Origin: Castor canadensis
Lineage: Eukaryota; Chordata; Mammalia; Rodentia; Castoridae
Assembly (NCBI RefSeq): GCF_047511655.1
Contig: NC_133398.1
Coordinates: 111,864,332 to 111,928,331 of the forward strand
Reading direction: 5' to 3'
DNA length: 64,000 nucleotides
The first letter of the stretch is position 1, and every line of letters starts with the position of its first letter. A program made the translations under genes and the position numbers. Positions 44,475 to 56,471 of the stretch are shown here, piece after piece. The notes under the pieces are model-generated. The model was not told the DNA's origin. It ran no database searches and saw nothing but the letters and a program-made list of their open reading frames with translations.

Positions 44475-45861
44475 CTGAGCTTCCTTTTTTTTTTTTCATT
44501 TTTCTTTTATTATTCATATGTGCATACAAGGCTTGGTTCATTTCTCCCCCCTGCCCTCACCCCCTCTCTTACCACCCACTCCACCCCCTCCCGCTCCCCC
44601 CCTCAATACCCAGCAGAACATATTTTGCCCTTATCTCTAATTTTGTTGTAGAGAGAGTTTAAGCAATAATAGGAAGGAACAAGGGGTTTTGCTGGTTGAG
44701 ATAAGGACAGCTATACAGGGCATTGACTCACTTTGATTTCCTGTGCGTGGGTGTTACCTTCTAGGTTAATTCTTTTTGATCTAACCTTTTCTCTAGTACC
44801 TGCTCCCCTTTTCCTATTGGCCTCAGTTGCTTTAAGGTATCTGCTTTAGTTTCTCTGCATTAAGGGCAACAAATGCTAGCTAGTTTTTTAGGTGTCTTAC
44901 CTATCCTCACCCCTCCTTTGTGTGCTCTCGCTTTTATCATGTGCTCATAGTCCAATCCTCTTGTTGTGTTTGCCCTTGATCTAATGTCCACATATGAGGG
45001 AGAACATACGATTTTTGGTCTTTTGGGCCAGGCTAACCTCACTCAGAATGATGTTCTCCAATTTCATCCATTTACCAGCGAATGATAACATTTCGTTCTT
45101 CTTCATGGCTGCATAAAATTCCATTGTGTATAGATACCACATTTTCTTAATCCATTCGTCAGTGCTGGGGCATCTTGGCTGTTTCCATAACTTGGCTATT
45201 GTGAATAGTGCCGCAATAAACATGGATGTGCAGGTGCCTCTGGAGTAACAGTCTTTTGGGTATATCCCCAAGAGTGGTATTGCTGGATCAAATGGTAGAT
45301 CGATGTCCAGCTTTTTAGTAGCCTCCAAATTTTTTTCCAGAGTGGTTTTACCAGTCTACATTCCCACCAACAGTGTAAGAGGGTTCCTTTTTCCCCGCAT
45401 CCTCGCCAACACCTGTTGTTGGTGGTGTTGCTGATGATGGCTATTCTAACAGGGGTGAGGTGGAATCTTAGTGTGGTTTTAATTTGCATTTCCTTTATTG
45501 CTAGAGATGGTGAGCATTTTTTCATGTGTTTTCTGGCCATTTGAATTTCTTCTTTTGAGAAAGTTCTGTTTAGTTCACATGCCCATTTCTTTATTGGTTC
45601 ATTAGTTTTGGGAGAATTTAGTTTTTTAAGTTCCCTATATATTCTGGTTATCAGTCCTTTGTCTGATGTATAATTGGCAAATATTTTCTCCCACTCTGTG
45701 GGTGTTCTCTTCAGTTTAGAGACCATTTCTTTTGATGAACAGAAGCTTTTTAGTTTTATGAGGTCCCATTTATCTATGCTATCTCTTAGTTGCTGTGCTG
45801 CTGGGGTTTCATTGAGAAAGTTCTTACCTATACCTACTAACTCCAGAGCTGAGCTTCCTTT
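44475..45861 (-). mobile_element. 5'-truncated L1 nested in ERV pol, 13-bp TSD
   Basis: Positions 44,488-45,848 are a minus-strand L1: T-run and 3' UTR at the left (same as 27,680), ORF2 C-terminus to the right ([26 protein letters not shown]). The exact repeat ctgagcttccttt flanks it at 44,475-44,487 and 45,849-45,861. It is close in sequence to the L1 at 27,674 and inserted after the provirus. Confidence 0.92.
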
Positions 45862-46860
45862 AAAGATTCCAGGTGTATAGGCTGAAGATAACCCCCTAGG
45901 TCTGGCCCAAAGTGTACCCTCAGTAGTGGTGGAACTAAAGCTGGGAGCCACCCCTGTGGCTCCCAGCCAAAATCAGTACTTCATCCAAAGCCAGACCCAG
46001 GTCAGAATTCAAAAACCCTTTGACAGACTCCTAAAGTATGGGATCCTCCAACTTTGTCAGTCATCCTGGAACACCCTCTTATTACCAGTCCAGAAACTGA
46101 AGACCAAGGATTTCAGGACCTCTGTGCAGTAAACTCAGCAACTGTCACTTTAAACACCATAGTCCCAAATCCATACATGCTTTTAGGTCTTGTCCCAGCT
46201 GAGGCAAAGTTTTGTACCTGCCTACATCTTAAGGATGTGTTTTTCTGCATCCACCTGGCCCCACAGTGCCAGCCTGTTTTTGCCTTCCAATGGGAAAATC
46301 CCAATACTGGGGGAAAGGGGCAACTAGCCTGGACTTGATTGCCACAAGGATTCAAAAATTCACACACTATTTTCAGAACTGCCTTGGCAGCCAACCTCTA
46401 GGCCTTAGCTGACCAGCACAGCTGCACACTTCTCCAGTATATAGATGATCTTCTGTTGGTTGGACCAACTCAGGAGAACTGTACATAAGGGACTCGCCTG
46501 CTCCTTCCTCTTTTATGGGAGGCGGGATAAAAATTCTCTAGGAAAAAGGCCCAAATTTGCCAAAACACTGTCAAATACCTCAGCTTTCATCTGTCCCAGG
46601 GGCAATGCAGGCTCGGCTCTGAGGGGAAACAGGCTGTCTGTTCCATCCCAGCCCCTAAGACCTGCCAGTAAATTAGAGAGGTTTGGGGAACTGCTGGTTT
46701 CTGCTGAATCTGGATCCCTTACTACTCCCTCTTTGCCAAACCACTCAATGAAGCCACATACTGAGGAGAATGGGAACCTTTAGTATGGGGAAGAGAAGAA
46801 GAGAAGGCCTTTAAAGAAATCAAGAAGACACTCACAAATGCCCCTGCCAGATATGATTAA
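45862..46860 (+). pseudogene. pol: ERV reverse transcriptase remnant
   Basis: Resumes directly after the L1. RT text is readable across frames: RIQKPFDRLLKYGILQ, a broken NTIVPNPYMLLG, then QYIDDLLLVG with the catalytic YIDD at 46,438-46,449 intact. The thumb-like end follows. Stops and frame changes (for example near 46,339 and 46,483) make it non-functional. Confidence 0.8.
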
Positions 46861-47860
46861 GCCCTTTTCCCTGTATGTCCATGAGCAAAAGGGAACAGCT
46901 ATTGGTATCCTGACTCAGCTTCTAGGCTCCTGGCACTATCTGGTGGCTTACTTGTCAAAACAACTTGATACTGGTTCCCGGGGCTGGCTGCCTTGCCTCA
47001 TGCCCTAGCAGCCACCACAGCACTGGTAACAGAAGCAGATGATCTTACTCTAGGGCAAGAACTCACTGTGCAAGTTCCCATTCCATCCTGACACTCACAG
47101 AGTATAAAGAAAATTATTGGCCATCCAATGCTGAGATGCTCAAATACCAGATCATGCTATGTGAAAGCCCACACATCCAGCTAGAGGTTGTTAAGACTCC
47201 AAATCTGGCCATGCTGTTGCCGATTGACTTGGGCTCCCCAGAGCATGACTGCTTAGAGGTTACAGATGAGGTATTCTCAAGCCAGCCAGATCAATGTTCA
47301 GCCATCTGAACATTGAATATTTCACAGATGGTAGCAGCATTGTCCAGGATGGCACATACTTTCCAAGTGTGCAGTGGTGACTCTGATCTCAGTCACTGAG
47401 GCCCACCTGCTGCTGGCTGGAAATTCTGCCCAAAAGGCTGAACTTTTTGCCCTCATGCAGGCACTCCAGGTCACTGGAGGAGTATGGGTAAACCTCTATA
47501 CTGACTCTGCCTTCACAACCATTTATGTCCCTAGGGCCTTATATAAAGAGAGGGGACTCATTAACTCAGGAGGAAAAAGTATAAAGTATGGGCAGGAAAT
47601 CCTCAAACTGCTAGATGCTGTATGGTCCCTAAATGGATGACAGTTATACACTGCACCAAAAGAGAGATGTAACAATTGTCTGGGGAAACTGGAAAGGTGA
47701 CAGGGAAGCCAAAAAAGCAGCCCTCACAAGGGGACAATCTCCAACTGTCCTGATGGCTTCCTTGATCCTATCTCCCTTAGCTAAATGGGATCCATTATGC
47801 ATACCACAAGAGCAGGTTTGATTTAAGACTGAGGAGGAAAATTTTCTACCAGACAGATGA
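46861..47860 (+). pseudogene. pol: ERV connection and RNase H remnant
   Basis: RNase H motifs are visible: FTDGSS at about 47,321-47,338, AELFALMQAL, and LYTDSAF at about 47,495-47,515. The first lies in a different frame from the others, so an indel separates them. Stops follow near 47,640. Confidence 0.75.
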
Positions 47861-48905
47861 TGGGAGTTTACCAGTGGCTGCATTGCCATACCTGGTCACT
47901 GTCTCCTACATTTGTCAACCAGTTCCACGAAGGAGCTCATTCAGGGTGAACAACCCTTGAGGCCACCCTCACCCAGCACTTTCATGTCCCCAAACTCTCC
48001 AGCATGAGTAAGGCAGTATGTGAAAGATGTAGCCTATGTGCCAAAAACAACCACAAGCAAGGGCCAAGGGTGCCTCCCCAGGTGCAGAGCATTAGTGGAA
48101 CACCTCTTAAAAACTTGATTGTGGATTTCACTGAAATGCCATAAGCTCAAGGATGCAAATATTTGTTGGTGTTTGTCTGTACCCTCTCCGAGTGGGTGGA
48201 AGCCTTCCCTATGTGGACTAAAAAGGCCTGGGAGGTGGCCAGATATCTGCTAAAGGAAATCATCCCCTATTTGAATACCTGTATTGGGTCAGATAATAAG
48301 CCAGCCTTTGTGGCTGAGGTTGTACAGCTGATGGCTAGGGGTTTGGAACTTGCCTGGAAGTTTCACATGGCCTACCACACCTAGAGTTCAGGAAAAGTGA
48401 AATGTATAAATAGGACTCTAAAATTACAGTTGGGAAAATTATGTCAGGAGATGACCCATCTGCAATGGGATCAACTACTACCCATACATTATTAAGGATT
48501 AGGTCTAGTTCCATGAAGCAGACAGGGCTGTCACCCTTTGAAGTCCTTTATGGATGCCCACCTCCTCTTAAGCCAGGGCATATGGGAGGACCTCACCTTG
48601 AGGCAACAGACACAGGCCGTTGGGTTGACTCTTTCAGAGATCAATAACTGAGTCTAGGAGAGACTTCCTGTCAGTCTGACAACTCCCATGCACCCTTCCA
48701 GGCCAGGGGATGCCATCTGGGTAAAGGAATGGAATGTCCATCTGTTAAAGCCTCATTGGAGGGTCCCTTTCTTATTATTTTCTCTACCCCTACCACAGTT
48801 AAAGTAGCAGAGATTGCTCCGTGGATCCACCACAACCGAGTAAATCCAGCCTCTCTCGAGTGGGAGTGCATCCCTAATCTGGCTTTGCCATGCAAGATCA
48901 TCCTC
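47861..48905 (+). pseudogene. pol: ERV integrase remnant
   Basis: The N-terminal zinc finger is partly visible: H-E-G-A-H at 47,936-47,950 and C-E-R-C at 48,019-48,030, in different frames. In the catalytic core the first Asp is at 48,124 (VDFTEMP) and the second at 48,292 (GSDNKPAF). The third acidic residue, expected in the GKVxx helix, is lysine at 48,400-48,402. The C-terminal domain text (PFLIIFSTPTTVKVAEIAPW) is followed by the pol end. Multiple stops. Confidence 0.75.
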
Positions 48906-48968
48906 TGGAACATCCATGCCCTGCCTTGGCCACTTCCCAAGAAACAGCAGAAGACCATGGATGGCAGG
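48771..48968 (+). repeat. Left arm of inverted duplication
   Basis: About 198 bp covering the integrase C-terminus. Its reverse complement, nearly 90 percent alike by eye, recurs at 49,394-49,597. Confidence 0.85.
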
Positions 48969-48969
48969 A

Positions 48970-50820
48970 TGACAGCCCTGCTCTAGTCACCACAGAAGCT
49001 GACTAGTCTATGCACAATGGAAAGTTGAGGAGTCATCTTCCTTCCCCCTCCAGGGATGGGGCTTTTCCATGTTTTCCTTTTGTTTAATTCAATTAGTCCC
49101 TTGCTTGGGAAACCCCAGATCTCAAACTGTGACCTATGTATGCATACTACTCAGGCAGCAAATGTTGTCACAAGGACTTACTTTTTTCATACCTATTAGT
49201 CATGTTTGGGCACTGTCATTGAGTCATGCATCCACAACCATGCCACCTATTCAATGTGCTCCTATGGTAATCAGCACATTTGCTTCAACCCCACCTACCA
49301 CCCTTAGGAGCAATAGCTAGATGTCCAAGGTTTTCACAGTGCTGGGGGGCCTCATTAACCATAAAAGAGTTAGCAACCAGAATCAGTTGTCCCACCATCC
49401 GTGGTCCTCTGTTGTTTCATGGGAAGTGGTGTCCTTCCAAGGCAGGGCGTGGACATTCCAGAGGATGATCTTGCATGGTGAAGCCAGAGCAGGGATGCAC
49501 TCCCACTTGAGAGAGGCTGGCTTTACTCAGTTGTGGTGGATCCAAGGTGCAATTTCTGCTACTTTAACTGTGGTAGGGGTAGATAAAATAATAAAAGTAT
49601 ATAAACCTGTGTCCATATACTTTGATGTGTGTGCCACAATAGCTGAAAACACTACTATATGGGACCACTGTGGAAGCCTAACCTGGGAAAGGGCCTCTAT
49701 GCTAAATGACATGTATATATGTACATCATCAGTTATTTCCAGTCTTATGAAGGACTCTACTGATCTTATTTGGGCTGTGAAATATGAGTGACTTGGCAGA
49801 GGAAAGGTCCACTGCCATTCTCCAGAAAAGGCAAGCAGCTTCTAACTATAATCTTGACAATTTTAACGCTGTAAATTTTACTATTTTCAATCTCAGTGAA
49901 CCCAACTGGGAGGTCGGATAGGCAACTGGCATTTTAATTAATGAAAAGGATGAGGACCCCAGTACTCTGCTATACTTCAGGCTCATCACAATTACTCATG
50001 ACAGTTCCTCTTAAAAGTCTTTCTTTCCTTTATGAGGAAATGGAAAGTGAGTTCCCTATTTCTGTCAAGACCAAAAACGTGTTCATCTCACTGGCTGAGT
50101 CCATAACTCAGACACTGAATGTCACTTCATGTTATGTTTGTAGAGGAACCAACATGGGAGACCATTGGCTATGATGAGCAAGGTATCTGGACTCATGGAA
50201 ACCCTTTAATGAGACTGAATGAAAGGCATCTGGCTCCTTAAAACTTCCATCATCAGAAATCACTGTATCTCCTGCTCAAAAGGCCAGTTCTCCACCCCAG
50301 TGACGGATTTAACTTGTCTAGGACAAAGATTTTATAATGACACTGCCCAAAAGACCCAATGGTGGGGAGTTCCAAACCAAACAGAATCCCAGCCCCAACC
50401 CACTGCCTAACTTCTCTAATCTCTGGAAAGCTTGGAAAAATCTTATGCAAACATACATTGGTGGGCACCCAGGGGGCTATACTGGACCTTTGTGAAGCAG
50501 GCTTATACAGTGCTACCTAGCAGCTGGTTTGGGTCTTGTGTGATAGGCTCAGTCAGGCCATCCTTCTTCTTACTTCCCCTCAGACAAGGTAAAAAATTGG
50601 GAGTCTCCATACATTCAAAAAAGTAGACAAAAACATGTTGCCTTACAAATTGGCAATTAAAAAGATAACAAATGGCCTCCTGAGTCAATCATCCAGTACT
50701 ATGGTCCTGCCATTTGGGCAAAAGATGGACCCTGGGGCTATGGCACCCCGATTTATATGCTCAACTCCATCATCAGGCTGCAGGCTCTTCTTGAAATTAT
50801 AAGTAGTTAAACCACAAGAG
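48970..50820 (+). pseudogene. env: ERV env surface-unit remnant
   Basis: Frames with envelope surface-unit style: an N-terminal hydrophobic stretch (MFSFCLIQLVPCLG at 49,069), SIYFDVCATIAENTT and CGSLTWER (about 49,610-49,690), AESITQTLNVTSCYVC (about 50,090) and AYTVLPSSWFGSCVIG (about 50,490). Several N-X-S/T sites and cysteines remain. Stops and frameshifts are frequent, and the right arm of the inverted duplication disrupts the 5' third. Confidence 0.7.
49394..49597 (-). repeat. Right arm of inverted duplication
   Basis: Reverse-complement copy of 48,771-48,968 inside the env region. Shared words include 'caccacagttaaagtagcag'-type text read in reverse and 'gatcatcctctgga'. The 425-bp spacer is env-like. 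Confidence 0.85.
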
Positions 50821-51195
50821 CTCTAAATTTGATGACAAAACAAAGCACTAAAATGCACAATGCTATCTATCAAAACTGCTTAGCTCTAGACTACCTGCTT
50901 GCTTCTGAAGGAGGAGTTTCTGGAAATTTTAACCTAAACAAATGCTGCTTACAGATTAATGACAAAGGGGAGGTCATAAAAGAAATCACAGACAAAATGA
51001 GGAAAGTTGCCTATGTCCCTGTCTAGACATGGAGAGGATGGAGTCCCAGTGACCTGTGTGGAGGATGGTTCTCTGCTTGGGCAGATTCAAAACCCTAACA
51101 GGGGCAATGGGCCTTGTCTTGGGAGCATGCTTAATATTACCCTGCCTGGTTCCCTTAGTAATGCAGTGAATCAGGACTTTCTGTCACTCTCTCTT
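50821..51195 (+). pseudogene. env: ERV env transmembrane-unit remnant
   Basis: [13 protein letters not shown] at about 50,880-50,918 and the adjacent Cys pair (50,943-50,948) are the immunosuppressive-like/disulfide region of class I env. The upstream cysteine partner expected at 50,919-50,921 is serine. The following LNITLPGSLSNAV looks like a decayed membrane-proximal or tail part. No 3' LTR follows. Confidence 0.7.
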
Positions 51196-51294
51196 TCTCT
51201 CTTGACAGAGTTTTGCTCTGTAGTCTAAGCTGGTCCTGAATTTCTTCTGCCTTGCCCTCCCAAGCGCTATGATAACAGGTGTGAGTCACCACTT
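51196..51294 (-). mobile_element. B1-like SINE (minus) ending the provirus
   Basis: 'cttgacagagttttgctctg', 'ctgccttgccctcccaagcg', 'gataacaggtgtgagtcacc' is a reversed B1. The retroviral sequence stops here. Confidence 0.8.
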
Positions 51295-51811
51295 CAAAGT
51301 AAGATTAGCTCCTGAAGGGCTGGTCAGCTACCGAGTACCAATCCATGCTACAGAGGTGCCATGCTGAGAACTCCATTGTACTGGGATGCACATGATGTGA
51401 AAACAATATCATTCACTGTTCCAAGTTCAAACAACCTATCCCTCTTTCCCCAAAAAGACATAGTCCAGAACTACATCTGTCTCCTGTGTCCAGAGATGAT
51501 GTCAAGAGGTCACATGCACAGCTGAGTGTCACACACTAACAAAACTGACACCCACCCATACACCCCACCTATCACATGTATACTACAGATACAATATGCA
51601 TACATACACCACATATATACACCACTATGTCATTTTCTGGAGTTCCTGCTTCTGAATTAATACAGACAGGGTGAGGGGAGAGGACAGGGTTGTGGAGAAA
51701 GACTCTGTCAAAACATATTCCCTGCATGTACAGACCAAATACCCAGCTTTCAGATGGGCCAGACTCTAGGAAGTAGATCAGTAGGAAGTCAGAGTTATCT
51801 TCCCAGATTAT
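51295..51811. other. Sequence after the provirus, nothing recognised
   Basis: No match to the 5' LTR could be seen here, and no other element is recognised. Confidence 0.45.
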
Positions 51812-52072
51812 CATGTGTGCTCAAATCAAGTGGGACTTTCTGAGTCTGCCTCAATCTGCTCCCACCATGATGCTGCATCACCACAGGCCCAAAAGCAACA
51901 GAGCTAAACCAACCACTGAATGAAACCATGAGCCAAAGTAAGCCTTCTAGGTCTTCTAGCGTGGGAAACCCTGAGTTCAAACCCCAGTACCAGAAAAAAA
52001 AGTCCATCTCTTCATAAGCTGATTATCTCAGGTATTTTCTTATAGTAACAGAAAGCTACCTAACAAAGATGC
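51812..52072 (+). mobile_element. MaLR-type LTR, 3' part, with an ID fragment
   Basis: 'aaaccatgagccaaagtaag' and 'gattatctcaggtattttct' mark the MaLR 3' end. An ID right-half fragment ('accctgagttcaaaccccag') lies within at about 51,957-52,002. Confidence 0.75.
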
Positions 52073-52720
52073 TGACACTGGGAAATGTTAATGTCTCCAC
52101 ATGACAACTAGTGCAACTTCCACACCTAGGTCAGGCCAGAGAGCTACCGACTGCCTTGTCAATGCCTCTCTCTTCAATATGAGCTACAACCACATGCCAC
52201 AAGATATCTGAGGAAGTCTTCTCAATGAAAAATGATTAAGAAACTAACAGGAGCTAGCATCTTGGAGAAAATGACCAAAACTAAAAGAAGGCATCCCAAA
52301 GATGTCATTCACATTTTTAAATGGTTTGAGCAAACGAATACCTTTTAATGACAAATGAAAATCACATGAAATTCAAATTAACAAACAAAACTGGATAGGT
52401 GTACAGCCACAGCCATTTGTTCCCATGTCATCTGCATACCTTCCACACTACAGTGGCAGAGTTAAGGGTGGTCATAACAGAGCCTGGCCCATAGACCTAA
52501 AATATTTACTACCTGCCCCTTGACAGAAAGAAAGTCTACCAACTCCTACTCCATCCCAACTGGACAGAAGTCATTTATTGTCTCTGTCCCCTGGGGAGAT
52601 GTCTCCATGAGAAACATGTATAAGGAATGGCTCATGCCCCCACACTAAAGCCTAGTATCCCCAGGAGGAAGCCTTCCCTCTGACCTGCTCTGTTTCCCCA
52701 AGAGAACAATTTTGCACATC
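52073..52720. other. Unique intergenic sequence
   Basis: No recognised repeat or gene. Confidence 0.4.
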
Positions 52721-52724
52721 AGGA

Positions 52725-52947
52725 AGTTTTGTGTGTGTGTGTGTGTGTGGTACTTGGTTTTGAACTCAGGACCTTGCACTTGCTAGGCAGGCACTCTACC
52801 ACTTGAGCCATGCCTCCAGCCTTTTTGCTTTAGTTACTTTTCCAACTAGTCTCCTGTTTATGTCTGTGCTGGCCTATTCAGTGATCCTCCTATTTATGTC
52901 TCCCAAGTAGCTGGGATCACAGGCATAACCCACCACATCCAACTGAC
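52725..52947 (-). mobile_element. Composite B1+ID SINE (minus) with (GT)n
   Basis: A GT run (52,729-52,748) forms the tail, followed by a reversed ID half ('cttggttttgaactcaggac', 'ctaccacttgagccatgcct') and a reversed B1 half ('aagtagctgggatcacaggc'). Confidence 0.9.
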
Positions 52948-53011
52948 ATGAGGAATTTAAGAAGCAGTTCCCACTCCTGGGCTTTCTCTAACTTCTGTGT
53001 ATTGGCCAGGC

Positions 53012-53385
53012 TTGGGCTGCTGTTTCAAGATACCACATACTGGGGGACAGGAGTGGGAGGAGGTAAACAACAGATATCTACTTCTCATGGTTCTGAAGGA
53101 TGGAACTCCATGATCAAGGTCCAGTGTGGTCAGGTTCTGGTGAGGGCCCTCTTCTGAGCTTGCAGATGGCCTCCTGCTTGCTGTGCAAGTAAGAGAGGGA
53201 AATCGGGACAGTCAGCTCTCTGATCTCTTCCTACAAGGACACTAATTCTATCATGGGGTCCCACTCTCATGACCTCATCTAAATCTGACTACCTCCCAAA
53301 GGTCTTACTTCCTAATCCCATCACATGGGGGGTAAAGTTTCTGCATATGAATCTTGGGAAGCACAATTCAGTCCATACCAGCCTA
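53012..53385 (-). mobile_element. MaLR-type LTR (minus)
   Basis: 'ctgctgtttcaagataccac', 'ttctcatggttctgaaggat', 'ggttctggtgagggccctct' and 'cctcatctaaatctgactac' follow a reversed MaLR LTR almost full length. Confidence 0.85.
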
Positions 53386-54805
53386 CTAGTAAGACAGCTT
53401 CCCTCTTGCTGTTAGTTAATGATCGGTTTTCATGATTGTAGTTAGCAATCCAAGTTGCTAGGGGGACTTTAGGAAAGGTTTATTTGGGTTTAGTCTGGGA
53501 ATGTGATCCATTTAGGAACAACCCAGCTGAGAATTCCAGCCCACTCTAGCTCAATAGCTGTATTTTACACTAATGGTATTCTTCAAGGTTTCATTCAGCT
53601 ATAAACGACAGAAACCGATTCAAATAAAATTTCTTTTAGAGGAATGTGTTAGTTTCTGTGACTAGGAAATCCAAAGTTGTGGGGTATATTAAGTAAGCAT
53701 CAGGCATGGCTGGATCAACTTGTTCAAATGATGTTATCACTATTCTCTCTCTCTCTCTCTTTCTCCCCTTGCTTTGCTTTTCTTGACCTCTTTCTTAGGC
53801 AGGTCTTCTACACATGGAAGCAAAATACCTATTTGGCTCCTGACTCATTGGTCCTCTCAGGTCATCACCCACCGGAAAGAGTGTGGAATTTTCTGAGCTA
53901 AACTCCCAGGGAAGATGATGATTGTCTTATATGAGTGACAGGTAAACCCCAAGCCAATCACTGAAGCCAAAAGTCAGATTTTCTGATTGCCCAGGGATGG
54001 GCCCATGCCACACAAACTACATGTTTGAGCAGGACTATTAGAGACTAGCAAAATGCAATTCCCTGTCCCCCAAAAAGTGACCTTAGGCCCTGCCAGCCCT
54101 CTCTAAGATGATCTCCTTGGTGAGTAGAGGCCATATTGTCACACTAACTGGACACATGGCATTCTCAATAGTTTCTGGGAACCTCACAGCTATGAAGTCA
54201 TCATTGGCTTATCACTTTTCAGAGGAGAAAACATGCCCATTTTATTCATTACTCCCCAAAAAGCTACATAATGGGAGAAAATGTTCAGGCATAATGAAAT
54301 GGATTCTACCTTGTCCTTTCTCTTCGAGGATGCACATCTTACTCGAGTACACTATGGAGTTAACTTTCTTCTGATACAGCACCCATAGGTTCTCTCTTTA
54401 AGTATTTTGTGAAGTTACTGACATACACTTTAGAACTCATACACAGACATCATTCCAGTCGCCCCTTCGAGGAATCCTGCCGGTATGGTACCTTCCAGCA
54501 CCCCCTATCACCATCCAGCACCCTGTTTTGCCTTTAATCCATGCATCCAAGAAATCCATCACCTGCTCTGTATTTGCAAACACATGCTCAGAATGGAGTC
54601 CTCAGGTCTGCCTTTACTAAATAGAATTAAGACACTCAGGATTTAGGTGTAGGATTCCTCTCTGTTTCTCTTCCTCAGGTCACTGTTCTCCAAAAGAGGG
54701 CAGGTGCAGAGCTATGGAAGGAACCCTTGTTTACCACTGACCAGGCAGGCAGCCAGGGTGATGACCTGCTTCAACTGAGCCTCATCCACAAATAAGGAAT
54801 GTGGC
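53386..54805. other. Unique intergenic sequence
   Basis: About 1.4 kb with a short CT run at 53,745-53,765 and no recognised gene or repeat. Confidence 0.4.
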
Positions 54806-55015
54806 TGGATGCCAGTGGCTCACACCTGTAATCCTAGCTACTTGGGGGCTGAGATCAGGACTATTTGCTTGAGCAAATAGTTCACTAGACCCCCATCTCC
54901 AAAACAACCATAGCAAATGGACTGGGGGTGTAGCTCAAGCAGTAGAGAGCCTATTTTGCAAGTGCAAAGCCCTGAGTTCAAACTCTAGGGCCATAAAAAA
55001 TAAACCCCACAAATG
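54806..55015 (+). mobile_element. Composite B1+ID SINE
   Basis: B1 half ('ggctcacacctgtaatccta'), linker 'gcaaatagttcactagaccc', then a full ID unit ('gggggtgtagctcaagcagt', 'gagttcaaactctagggcca'). Confidence 0.92.
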
Positions 55016-56341
55016 AAAACTGTGGTCCTGTCTCACAGAATGGTTTGGAGTCCAAATTTCTCCTCACTCTCACTTCTGTCTATGCAGCATGTATTGAAGC
55101 AGGTAAGGTGGCTTCACAAACCCAGTCTGCATCTAAACCAGTGAAGCTAAGTCAGAGGAGCCTAGCAGTTTCCCCCAGCCTCCATTCTGTCTCCTCAGGT
55201 CTTCCCACATCAAATCAGTATTTTCCTGGAATGCTGCTTCCTGGGCCCTTTTCTGAAAGCCCACTCAGATTCAAGCATGGGTCACTATTTCATCTCCCTG
55301 TAGCTTTTCAGATCCTAACATCCCAGCTGGAAAAAACAGAAGGGAAACCTGGCAGGTGTACACTCAGGGCAGCCCTGGACTCTGATGCCTATGACTACAG
55401 CAGTATGATCCTCTGCCCCTGCGGGTTCACCTGCTCTTCCCTCTACTCCTCTCTAAAATGACTGACCCATTGCCCATGTTCTGTGTCAATGGACAATCAT
55501 TTCTTGTTCACTTACAAGATCTCTTTCCCTCCTTCAATTCAGTGGATTCCCTTCAGATCTACACTGCCTGGTTGAACTGGCTCAGAACTTCTCACAAGTA
55601 TGAGTCCAATTAATTTGGTTCCCTGCCTTTCCAACTAGTGAAAATCATGGAAATCTGACCTCTCAACACAGGGGCTGTTTCCATAAAAATCAAAATTGCA
55701 AGTAATGAAGGAAAATGTTCAAAAGTAAAGCAAATAGGGAGCATGTATATATGTATTACCACCTTCTTTCTTCTTTCATAAGTGTTAGAATACAGAGGAC
55801 ACCAGCTTCCATAAGCCACACCACGTATCCCACCAGGAGGGACTTCCTGGGGGCTCCAGACTTAACCACATATCTGCACCTCTTGCCTACTTGAAAACCG
55901 GGGATTGGCTCTACATGCTATCCAGACAAATCTACTGTTCTCTAAAGATCATTTTGCCTGGAAAGAAACCCAACTCAGTGGGATGCATATTGTTCAGATT
56001 AACAATCCAGGTTTTAAAAATATCAATTGCAGACTCCTGCCTTCAGAAGATATTGTTGACTCACTTCTTCCTGCACCTCTCTTCCAAAAATAACCCAAAA
56101 CTCTGGAAATAATTTAATAGATATCATAAAATGATGCTAAAAGCAAGAATAAGGAAAGCAATTCTCCGTGTACCCCAGGACTTGAGGAATGACACCATGG
56201 TCAGGTCTCTGGACTTTCTTTTCATCCCCCATATATTGCAGACTGGGTGCTGGAGAAGTCTGATGCCTGGAACAATGAGCACAGGCAAAAAAAAATTCAA
56301 AGACAAAACCAAAAATAAAATAAACTCAACAATAAAGACAT

Positions 56342-56342
56342 T

Positions 56343-56381
<39 letters not shown>

Positions 56382-56412
56382 TTTTCCCTCCCTTCCTCCC
56401 TTTCCTTTTCCT
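56342..56412 (+). repeat. (CT)n and pyrimidine tract
   Basis: About 40 bp of TCTC repeats, then TCCC/TTCC-rich sequence. Confidence 0.92.
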
Positions 56413-56433
56413 CCTTCCCTACCCCCCAAAAGA

Positions 56434-56471
56434 AGCAGCCCAGCAGAAACCTAGCAGCCCAGCAGAAACCT
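56434..56471 (+). repeat. 19-bp perfect tandem duplication
   Basis: agcagcccagcagaaacct occurs twice, head to tail. Confidence 0.95.

Noticed and set aside
45196..45951. 251-codon minus-strand frame
   Set aside because: A chance fusion of antisense retroviral pol with the nested L1 ORF2; not a gene.
49069..49320. Intact env signal peptide and start
   Set aside because: The short hydrophobic frame is isolated by stops and followed by the inverted duplication, so no functional envelope start can be claimed.
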